Shown here: positions 17,401 through 24,600 of the stretch, piece after piece
Layout of the letters: each line of letters begins with the position of its first letter
Position numbering within the stretch: position 1 is the stretch's first letter
Assembly: GCA_022984795.1 (NCBI GenBank)
Contig: JALIHJ010000032.1
Span: forward strand, 124,001-188,000
Direction: 5' to 3'
DNA from: Fabrea salina
Taxonomy: Eukaryota; Ciliophora; Heterotrichea; Heterotrichida; Fabreidae
DNA: 64,000 nucleotides
Made by a program: the position numbers and the translations under genes
The notes under the pieces: model-generated
The model's database searches: none
Told to the model about the DNA's origin: nothing
Seen by the model: the letters and a program-made list of their open reading frames with translations, nothing else

Positions 17401-18808
17401 CAACACCATTTCTACTTTCATTAAAGTTTACGCAAACGAGTTGAAGAAACTAACTAAGTTGGACATTCTAACTAAAGAAGACCACATGTCCTCCACAAGC
17501 AATATTCTCCACGAGCACTCTCCCCAAACTTCGCAGTCTAGTCTCAGAAAAGGTTCCAGTTCAGGCAACATAGACCACAAAAGAGAAAACATGCAGTTTT
17601 ACCTTAAAAAAGCTTTTGAACAAAGCATCTTTTTAGTTGAGATCTCTTATGAAGAACCCCACATCACTACAACGGCTTACTGCATTGAAAACATACAAAA
17701 GTTCTTTCCTTCTTACCAGTGGGAAGAGTCCTACCCCAACCAAAACCTTAAAAAAGAAATCCACAGACTCAAGTCCAGCATCAAAACTCCAGTTTTCATA
17801 TATGATATCCAAATCAAGCACCTCTGCATATTCCTTTGCCGGCCCAGAGACTACCCAGCCATTGACTTACTGGCAACTCTTAACTGCATCAACAGACTGT
17901 TTCCCAAGTCACCCCCTGGAGCTTCCAACTCGCTTTATGTAGGAATACTTTGCATAGACTTAGGAGAACTCAACGGAGTTAGTGTAGAAGAGATTTACAA
18001 GTACTTTTTACTGAACAGTGACGAGTACAACTTCCAAAGTTACCCTTACAAAGGAGAAACTGAAGCTGTTTACACTGCTACTAACCCTTCAGAAGACATT
18101 TCCTCTTCAGAACTCTTAAACAACTCTATTTCCACTGAAGACATTAAGTTCTTGAACTCACTCAGAGGCGTCGTGTACACCAAAGTCCAGCACAACGAGA
18201 AGTCACACAGAACTAGGCCTGTGGTGTGCCTTGAAAGCACTCAAACTGAAAACAAACTTAGAATCGCTTACTACATAATCAACTACGAGAAACAAAGAAA
18301 AGGCCCCAAAGAAACCATCAAAGCCATCAAGTCCAAAGCTGAAGAAGACGTTGTAGAAGCCATTCGCAAGTCTAAAGGCCACTACAGAAGAGACCGACTT
18401 TGGCATAAACTTGAAAGGGCTTCTGAATCAGAAAGTTTTTCTTTTGAGGAATTCAGACACTTACTAGCAGCTTCAGAAGTTCAGTGTATGCAAGAGATTG
18501 ACCCCCGAATCAAAGACATCACTAGTCTTTCGAACATTTTTAACTCAGAGTGCTTTGACTACTTAAAACTAGTTTACGGACACAAGTGCAAAAGGTTCGC
18601 TAAGCCTGCTGAGTGGCACTTGGTGGTGTTTTACTCACCTAAAATACTAGCTCACTTAGAAACTAGCTCTGAAGGAGACTTAAAACTGAACCTAGTTAAA
18701 AAGTCACCAGAAACCAAAAAGGACGAAGAAGACGAGTTCATCACTGACTTAGTGAGCAAAATACTCCAGTGGCTTTGGGCAAGTTTGAATTCTGCTATTA
18801 ACAATTAA
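11408..18808 (+). CDS. Giant SZT2-like protein (KICSTOR/TORC1 nutrient-sensing family candidate)
   Basis: The 2466-aa protein has an N-terminal von Willebrand A-like fold: KILIYIDLSPSIFSY, then VIFVTDGVNCNFELGIYDGL and FGYVPDSSGLELVARSTGG. This spacing and wording resembles the N-terminus of SZT2, the KICSTOR scaffold that brings GATOR1 to lysosomes when amino acids are low. The rest is long, mostly soluble and without recognised catalytic motifs, matching SZT2's character; human SZT2 is about 3,400 aa, so this copy is shorter. No membrane segments or introns are visible. It is divergent from the sirtuin cluster and ends 1 bp from the opposing repeat-protein stop. The SZT2 assignment rests on remembered similarity of one region. 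Confidence 0.55.
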   Translation: MKSNKTKVRIESAKHGSLIERNLWHYNSILNPQRAWSNSGITYESGSTQITEESVVKFLYSQYKILIYIDLSPSIFSYHPQLKDTLVSTITPTLQKVLSKLKSISESKGVNIEIGMLLAGLAGKPLKVVAMNHLINSQDSVNQVVDLLSYHLSLLQMSRHSHLTESGIEMATALKWCIFSLYSMKTQAKPSVIFVTDGVNCNFELGIYDGLVMQYCRADVNFHVISLAEDLEPHSLEFGYVPDSSGLELVARSTGGLFLTRSDLGNLEDLLYIESCLNCSNNLNIATSGSSIEEEIDRVNKYAIDEYLLELPLEIILKCRLREGFKIFEANSERVSLRFDAHFNTKLEYVVVPKDPGSCKIQLSLISRHSLYEKLLKLNFSTSVNNGSKPNSAQRITWVITKAKETEGIALELWQATSGKVSLKKIAEKVSNLQISKWHRWFDMQRLDIVISKSKQENLIQQGKDRLKDKFKQLGKGLLVKNTYVELIDSLSLICGKIEWEGDNKITCYFGFFQCSNEFMVTKKQEVINHFTNGTQLEVYTRPLGKLLVENLSHEKYNVSRVYSIFNYKPHVQAIRAFMYSYSVCKKLCSKKSASMLLSILYQLRLRSGFYYLGESESNKYVLVKNIEVNGQTHFIQYLIYQENLEVHSNLYLEPGIASALDKSEEKVLSDFTEEFQSFDNFLYECFATLDFLVYKSLQKKLNDEDLQPGETSKENTGISEDDDLYCYFETEELSQCRNYEELKLEYFEKFYSFLEKLEETDFEPKLDSLLQTGASYFLELEFFDMVNLGKSDCIFETLSKNIHKAFWGISDYSLKFRGNQYYVRFVCEEAVLLWKLPDLTNPSKKVDLEICECDYSRIDIQLTLGRRKSFISALDSKSQNTLTKTLTLIQRVYKQSLYSTCYNSLREGSIILNSDDLLTFISNCDKLSLSFRVDKLIELLRTNWERVEELTTGLIEKAVYSNSHICKAMDLHFSKLLEKHFEKIGGTEYFMYRDTSQKFFFRMGKNLTRLSQHLYHTELEYTIYTFHYPSYFYKEWKTHNCAPKYLVTQNRQHEEGVLKTVVKEAKSLLAERTLELLTSCLPLDESVLKQVHLCFKQIKKIKRSKHPLEFIVKNQDYSSLLHKELAKNYIINLRRVGDYYVVVNSNYNKSIFFKEEFEKDVCYLEEVDEDPKSYWVPFWMVIGVKKNTLVFQYFLPDYLKYKQLNDSEMDQKIREWCKSIEARISQRILLKQLLDTGNISQILLPPSHSTLNESSHPSVKESRERIKKKYVRTSSSRIQESKQEKLNPPKAPFTLNLHHVNYFIISDRLQKDEARNALDSKFSIPPFLIYNNDEFYMLPQDNETYVFRFFEGNKQKDSKFPSISKNMDKLAEKNPYKVRVVNLEIYGIDPPSKETISKLEQTVQEQLQQISLFKLADSLVKNQKSIMTYNDAQFIQGNQPPLIQMYSIPNSITNLSLLLSYLKQNLARFLFSFKIKEVEETALVYNYLKLVGVPTSKQTKPSDSRKKATVLAKQSHSKTEDSVPFLGNTFGKALALIYLGTVYFNGESIEESEDLFQEDEWTLPETIESLKRHQVIGIGSPANPGYYLEIKIYKNGPLNESAFIDYLNQCVKQVMSEYFLEAIFSYTLKTNFASDVLYSQIAEYSKIAVHNSLENHIHSISHYAPPFTLFSFYSKIVSAARKALNYIDTVYCLESNTQKLLTDSMQQTQKLWNQNCDQVEYIGNNIKLSAMMGPLIVNKIINEMPIFKQTNDLKLYQSNSQEDITRSLFVSIEVTKTNIEVLSYNLNRAVLLKLHKKVQKQVSLAKADYRLLNNGLTQKLGLYHHNVTMSSDICSRNSFQKEQISNLLPRACNIFQIKDEKKSLEDTFELGEEEGLRNFKLQGMWPMIKYNIPTQHNQSKVTMHGGFLRDMLTVKHGLLDDCMKVSKAYKKWCSEKQGNVNSIINQVLPRNTLSTNDLVTAHDIIKLAQVIKIDKAIIQFVHSKKSFKEPEDKQKMTNTISTFIKVYANELKKLTKLDILTKEDHMSSTSNILHEHSPQTSQSSLRKGSSSGNIDHKRENMQFYLKKAFEQSIFLVEISYEEPHITTTAYCIENIQKFFPSYQWEESYPNQNLKKEIHRLKSSIKTPVFIYDIQIKHLCIFLCRPRDYPAIDLLATLNCINRLFPKSPPGASNSLYVGILCIDLGELNGVSVEEIYKYFLLNSDEYNFQSYPYKGETEAVYTATNPSEDISSSELLNNSISTEDIKFLNSLRGVVYTKVQHNEKSHRTRPVVCLESTQTENKLRIAYYIINYEKQRKGPKETIKAIKSKAEEDVVEAIRKSKGHYRRDRLWHKLERASESESFSFEEFRHLLAASEVQCMQEIDPRIKDITSLSNIFNSECFDYLKLVYGHKCKRFAKPAEWHLVVFYSPKILAHLETSSEGDLKLNLVKKSPETKKDEEDEFITDLVSKILQWLWASLNSAINN

Positions 18809-18809
18809 C

Positions 18810-20294
18810 TTACTTATGCAGGTCTTCGTGCAAAGTTTGCAAAGCTTGCAGAAACTGGGAGGCGTTGAGTTTTTTGCACTTAGACTGCACTGTAGGGTTC
18901 TGAGGAAGCTTAGGTCTAGCTTCTTCTTGTCTTTTCAAAAACTGCTTCACGCCTTTGAATTCTTTTAGGTCTTTTTGAGGGAACTTCTTAGGAGGATGGA
19001 TTTCAGGAGTGAAACTGCATTCTTCTATTTCATCTTGCAGTTCTTTATCCCGGGTTAACTTGAGTCTTTCGTCTCTGTCAGTTGCCCAACCGTTAAGTTT
19101 AGAAACTAGTTTTTCAAAGTCAACCTTTTTTTTGGGCTGGAAAGTGCAGTTTTGGTCAGAGTCAAAGGTGTTTTGTTCGACTAAGAACTTTCTTCTTTCT
19201 TGGTAAAAATTACTGAGTTCGTAAAGTGCTTCGCATCTGTCTAGGTTCTTTTTGCTGTTGTGTTTTTGTCTGTTGTCGAGTTTGGATGACTTAGAGTTAA
19301 CTAGTGGTTTAAAGCAGCACTCTGGGTCTTCTATTTCAAACACCTCAGGAGTGGGGCTTCTAGTTAGCCTTTCAAAAGACTTGCCCATCCTTGAAGCTAA
19401 AGCTGAACTCTTTTTGGAAATCATAGGTTTAAAACTAAAACTTGAGTCTGGAGTTTTGGGAGTTTTTTTCCTGAGAAGTCGTTCTCTGGACTTTTTGGAG
19501 TCCTTAGGCGACCTGTAAGAAGGTTCAGGAGTCCAAGAAGACTCCTGCATGAGTTGTTTTTGCTTCCTTCTTTCTTGGTAAACAGTATAGAAGTTGTAGA
19601 GTCTTTGGGAAACTTCGCAGTTCCTTTTAAGTCTTTTGGCCATAGGAGAGATGCTGGGCTTGCTAGACCACTTCTTGGCAAGTTCTTTAAGGACTCTTTT
19701 GGTCCTTAGGATTTCTTTGCTTCTTGAGCCGTTGTCTAGGAGTCTTTGTTCAACTTTGTGAGGATGTCCGCAGTTTTCAAAGATTTCTTGGGATTTTTTG
19801 CAGATTTCTGGAGGTCTGCAGAGGCTTTTTTCTTGAGTTTCGAGTTTTAGTTTTAGGTCTTCTTTGCGTTGTTGGTAGACTTGGCCAATGGCAGTAAGTC
19901 TGTTTTCAACTCTGGAAGGAGAAGTTGACCTGTGCATGGACTGGAGTTCTTCTTGTTCTTGTTGTTCTTGTTGGGCTTTTGCTTTGCGTTGCTTTTCAAG
20001 TTTGGTTTTGTAAAGGTCGCCTGCTGCTAAAAGTCGGTCCACTACTTCGAGCTGGGAACCTTTAGTTGGGGTTTTATTGGTTAGAGGGTAAAAGGGTAGT
20101 TTTTCGCGTTCTTGTTCTTCAAGTAGTTGTTTCTTTTTGAGTTTTCTGGCTTGGTACTGCCTTCCTTTTTCGTGGAGAAAGGTTTCTCGGCGCGGAGTGC
20201 TGAAAACTGAACTTTGGTCGTTTGTGCTGTGTTCAATTGAGTCTAGCCAGTGCTTGAACTGCTTGATTTTTTCGTTAGTTTCAAATGACCTCAT
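18810..20294 (-). CDS. Basic repeat protein, probable cytoskeletal/ciliary (unassigned)
   Basis: This protein is 494 residues if started at ATG 20294 (MRSFETNEKIK); the frame is open slightly further upstream but only to a TTG. It is rich in K, R, E and Q. A degenerate repeat occurs several times, built on RL-x-G-x-VYQ-R and LYNFYTVYQERRKQK or LYELSNFYQERRKF. Each repeat is followed by a short C-x-F-x-P segment (CFKPLV, CTFQPKKK, CSFTPEIHPPKK). Such FxP-I repeats are common in ciliate microtubule- or axoneme-associated proteins, but I do not recognise a named family. It converges with the SZT2-like gene, with 1 bp between stops. Confidence 0.75.
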   Translation of the reverse strand: MRSFETNEKIKQFKHWLDSIEHSTNDQSSVFSTPRRETFLHEKGRQYQARKLKKKQLLEEQEREKLPFYPLTNKTPTKGSQLEVVDRLLAAGDLYKTKLEKQRKAKAQQEQQEQEELQSMHRSTSPSRVENRLTAIGQVYQQRKEDLKLKLETQEKSLCRPPEICKKSQEIFENCGHPHKVEQRLLDNGSRSKEILRTKRVLKELAKKWSSKPSISPMAKRLKRNCEVSQRLYNFYTVYQERRKQKQLMQESSWTPEPSYRSPKDSKKSRERLLRKKTPKTPDSSFSFKPMISKKSSALASRMGKSFERLTRSPTPEVFEIEDPECCFKPLVNSKSSKLDNRQKHNSKKNLDRCEALYELSNFYQERRKFLVEQNTFDSDQNCTFQPKKKVDFEKLVSKLNGWATDRDERLKLTRDKELQDEIEECSFTPEIHPPKKFPQKDLKEFKGVKQFLKRQEEARPKLPQNPTVQSKCKKLNASQFLQALQTLHEDLHK

Positions 20295-20315
20295 ATTTAG
20301 CAATATACAGTTTAT

Positions 20316-21617
20316 TTAAGCTAAGTTTGAAAGGGTAAAAGCTAATTCTTGGGTAAGCTGTGTTTTGATAGTGTAATCGGGTTCTTTCCAAGTGCCTCTG
20401 ATGATTGAAACGAATTCCTCATCGCGTTTTATTGTGCAGGAAACGCAGTTGTAGTAATCTTCGAAGTCTTGGTAAGTAACCACTCCTCTGTGAGCTCCTC
20501 TAACTACATGGTGGATTTCAAAGGTCCTCAAAAACTCTTCTAGAACTTCGTCGGGTTCCCTTTTCTTCTTCACTACGCAAGGGTGGCCCTGGGCATTGTA
20601 TCCTTTCGGAATGTCTACCATACGTACTTCGCCCGACTGGTTTGTGTCTAATTTGGAAAAAGCTTCTTTTACAGATGCCTTTCTTAAGCCGTTCATCTGT
20701 AAAGCCTCCAGGAACCCTTTGTAGGTTACGTTACCTGAGTTGTCTGTGCTTATTTTAGCAAAGCCTAGCTGAATTTCAATTTCAGGTATGTTGGCTCCAA
20801 CGTATTTCATTACTCTGGCAAAGACGTACTGGTTCATAACAACCCCACAACTACTAACGCACTTAAAAAGTTTCAGAAACCAAAGAATTTGCAAAAAGCC
20901 TAACCTGCTTAACATTGCTTTGAAAGGATCTTCTTTTGGAGTGAGTTCAACTTTAGGGACTTCAGGTTTTTTCCCTTCAGCTTCACTTTTGAGTTCTTGG
21001 ATGAACTCATCTCTGAGCCAGTTTTTAACTTGTGTCCACTTAGCCCAGCAGCCTCTGTGCTCACCATCTGAGCAGCACATTAATTCGAACTTTTTGCAGA
21101 GGTCGCCACTGCTTTCCTTGAAAAAAATTAAGTCCACATAGTCTTTGAAGATTTCTGCGTCGAAGTTACTGAAAAATTCCCTGACGTAGGGACGACTAAA
21201 GCTTTTGTAAGTACAGTCTTGGGAGGAAGGGTCTGACTTAGTGCTTGATAGCTCCTGTATATTGCTCAGCGACCTGAACTTTTCACTAAGTGCGTTCCAC
21301 AAAGCCTGAGATGCAGGGTCGCTGCGATTGAACTTGTGAATTTTCCCTCTTGGCAGCTTTTTGAGGATTGACTCGCGCATAGCTTTTTTAACCCCCCTTA
21401 TGAGCTTAGCGCTGACGTACTCCAGTTTGACTTGGTTCAACTTAGGGGTTTTGTCGCGTGTTTTAGAATTTCTAAAAAACTCTCTGAAAACTTCATTGAA
21501 CCTTGAGTTGACTTTAGTCCTAGTTCTCTTTAATTCTTTAGTTTTTAGCGGATTCTGGGGCCCCACAGTAGATTCTGAGGTTGGAATTTGAGTAGTACTT
21601 GAATTGCATCCATTCAT
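20316..21617 (-). CDS. Calcyphosin-like EF-hand protein
   Basis: The 433-aa protein has a basic, low-complexity N-terminus (residues 1-60), a central helical region containing a Cys cluster (CKKFELMCCSDGEHRGC), and a C-terminal EF-hand array: ISTDNSGNVTYKGF, LDTNQSGEVRMVDI and a degenerate HRGVVTYQDF. The first two loops carry plausible Ca2+ ligands. The layout resembles calcyphosin/CAPSL and related ciliary EF-hand proteins. The start has TATAAT directly before ATG. It lies 37 bp after the receptor-like gene stop on the same strand. The function of the N-terminal half is unknown. Confidence 0.75.
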   Translation of the reverse strand: MNGCNSSTTQIPTSESTVGPQNPLKTKELKRTRTKVNSRFNEVFREFFRNSKTRDKTPKLNQVKLEYVSAKLIRGVKKAMRESILKKLPRGKIHKFNRSDPASQALWNALSEKFRSLSNIQELSSTKSDPSSQDCTYKSFSRPYVREFFSNFDAEIFKDYVDLIFFKESSGDLCKKFELMCCSDGEHRGCWAKWTQVKNWLRDEFIQELKSEAEGKKPEVPKVELTPKEDPFKAMLSRLGFLQILWFLKLFKCVSSCGVVMNQYVFARVMKYVGANIPEIEIQLGFAKISTDNSGNVTYKGFLEALQMNGLRKASVKEAFSKLDTNQSGEVRMVDIPKGYNAQGHPCVVKKKREPDEVLEEFLRTFEIHHVVRGAHRGVVTYQDFEDYYNCVSCTIKRDEEFVSIIRGTWKEPDYTIKTQLTQELAFTLSNLA

Positions 21618-21654
21618 ATTATAGTTAACCTTACTTAGAAAATTCTAAATTATT

Positions 21655-24600
21655 TTACCATGCTTGGGATGTTTTTACTCGTGATTGGTTTTTGGGACGG
21701 GCATAAATGGGTTGGTTTGAGCTCAGAATCCAGCCTGGACTTTGAACGTTGCTTTGGTTGGTTTCAAAGACTGTGACTTCTTGGCGGACTTGAGTGACTT
21801 TGTTCTTCTTTCGTTGGTAGCATTCGTGGATCTTGAATCCCAACTTTATGATCATGCCCAGCATCCTCAAGCAAGTGACTCCAAATGCTCCAAACATTAT
21901 TGCACTCTCCATCAGTTCCTCATGGTCTTTGGGGCCACTTTCCAGAAAGTAAATGACTCCTAAGAATATAAGGAAAGTCCCAAATTCCACAAAGATAGAA
22001 ATAATGCGGTTAGTTTTGTCTTGGTAGGGCCTCACTCCTGCAACAAAGCCTGCAAACAAAAGCATCACTCCGCAGTTTATCCAAGCTTGTAAGTAGGGGT
22101 AGTTTCCTAGAAATACTAAGCTTGCAGAGAATAAGAGTCTCTGCAGAGTGAAGAAGACGTAGGTGAAGCAGGCTTTGAACTTGCTTTGGTACCTCAGTTC
22201 ATAGAACAGAGTCCCGTACTTCTTGTAAGTTAGAGAGTCTTCAGGCATGGATTCTAGTTGGTTTTTTTTTCGGTAGAAAAAAGTAGCTATTGATATAGGA
22301 GTAGCTACAAGTAGAGCAGCAGCAAGCATAGCAGCAATAATATTGTTGACTACTACTCTTTTGATGCTTGAAAATGAGGATAGTTGGATGAAGCAAGCTA
22401 TTGCTACATCCAAGTAGCTCTGAATCCAAAATCTGATTAGAAGGGCAAACTTGTACTTTTGTAGGAGTGAGTTAGACACCTTGTGGACGCAAGAAACTCT
22501 GCACCTCGAAAGCATCCAGATAAAAGGCCACATGATCAAAAGCAAGCAGAAGATCATTATGGTGGAGCCAGCGTTTATCAGGAACAGTTCAGACTTGAAC
22601 CCGTATTCGTTGGAGTACTCATTGGTGTTGGGGCTTTCGTTCTCTTCGATCAAGGTATCAAATATGCTTGGAATTTGAATAGCTAAGTTGAGGCCTTTGA
22701 AGAAACCTCTTAGACCTGGAGTAAGTGGGTTGGTCGAAAGGGGAATGTAGGCAAGTAGTTGGATAGTGTTAAGCATGATCCAAAGACCTGATGGGTTTGA
22801 ACTTAAAACTGAAATGCCTATTCCAGCTACTAAAGTTCCACCTGCTACTTGTTGGCCTGTAGTTTCAGTTTCTTCACTTAATTCTGGAGTGGGTTCAGGA
22901 CTAGGTTCTTCCGCTGATTCTTCTGGGCTTTGGGGCTCTTCTGATTCTTCTGGGCTTTGGGGCTCTTCTGATTCTTCTGGGCTTTGTGGCTCTTCTGGCT
23001 CTTCTGGTTCTTGGGGCTCTTCTGGTTCTTCTGGGCTTTGGGGCTCTTCTGGTTCTTCTGGTTCTTGAACACTTGGTTGGAACTTGTTCAGCTCAGCTTC
23101 AAGTGTGCTGCTGCTCAAAGTGTGGTTCAAGTTGTTTAGAATGCTGGAAGTGAACTTTACTTCAACCACCTCTCCCTCTGAGACAAATGACTTGAAGGTT
23201 AAACTGATCCTGTAGCTGCTGAGACTAAGTTCTTCCAAAGAGTAACTGTACTGAATAGTCTCATTCTGCAGCACCACTTCAAAGTCATTTTCTCTAAGGG
23301 ATGCTTTTAGGTCCTCTGAGAAGCTGAGTTGCAGTGAGTTGTCTGCTTGAGTTGTGAGACTAGCTTCGAAACTTAAGTCTGGGTCTACACAGCCTTTGTC
23401 CTCTTCGGAATTGCAGTTTTCACAGATGTACCCGTTCCAAAAGTGCTCTATTGGACAGATTGATAAGCACTCGTTAGAGTTGTCAATAGGGCAGTGGTCA
23501 CAGGTTTTGCAGTTCGAGGACTGCACCAGAGTGCTGGGGTCTTTTTGAGCATTGTAAAGTCTAGCTTCCCAAATGAACCCAGAAAAGAAGTTACTGAAGG
23601 TGTCAGTTCCACTTAAAGCTGCACCTATCACTAAGTAGTAGTTGTCTTGAGAGTCCTCTAACCAGTTAGTTCCCAAACTTACTGAGTCAGTGCATGTGGT
23701 GTTTACTTGGACTTGGAGTTTAAACTGTGGAGTAGAGTCAATGCTTGTTGAGATTACCAGGAAGTTCCAGTCTTGGTTCAGGGTGCAGGTAGTTGTATAA
23801 GGTGTGTAGCCTGAAACGCCTAAATGAATTTTAGGGCTGTTGGAGTCAAGTTCCACTGCAATTGAATTGGTGTAGGGAGTAGTATTCTTCTGTTTGGAGA
23901 ACAGAGTGCCAGAACTCGATGTTGGCTTGACCCATATACTCAAAGTAAACTTAGGCGAGATCACAAGAGTAGGACTGCAGCCTGTCTCGCATTCATACTG
24001 CATGTGGGAGGTTCCGCTGAAGAAGTAGCCTCTTCCTTGAGTTGGGTAAGGGTCTTCCTGGTCAGAGTCAGGGTAAAAGGAAGAGTCTGTACCAGTTGAT
24101 AAAGGGATGGAAGACTTGAAGTCAGTCACCACGTCTTGTATTGAGTGAGGCTGAAAGTGGAATACAAAGTCATCAGACAAGTCACAGACTCCAGAGTTAA
24201 GGGAGTAACCAGAAGGACAGTAAGGGTGGCATACTTCGTTAACTAAGTAGTAGTTAGTTGAACACTGACTGCAGTGGTTGAATGCTGATGTGGTACATGA
24301 ATCACAGTTGGAGGTACACTGCTCGCAGGCTTCAGAATTAGAGTTCCAGAAGTAATGGTTGTTGCACTCACAATCTAAGGTATTAGAGGCATTCTCGATG
24401 CAATCTTGGCAGCTAGAAAAGTCTTCACAAGTCTTGCACAGTTGATTGTCACAAAGGTTGCACAAGCCATCTCTAACACAACCAACTTCTTGGCAGTCAG
24501 TATGGCAAGGCTTGCATGAGGTAGTTGAGTCATCCCAATACTCACCTATATCGCAAGTAGGCAAGCACTGGTCTGAGTTGTTGGTTGGGCAGTAGCTACA

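Noticed and set aside
22916-23050. CRISPR-like array
   Set aside because: The units are contiguous 27-bp coding repeats with no spacers, encoding a Pro/Glu stalk.
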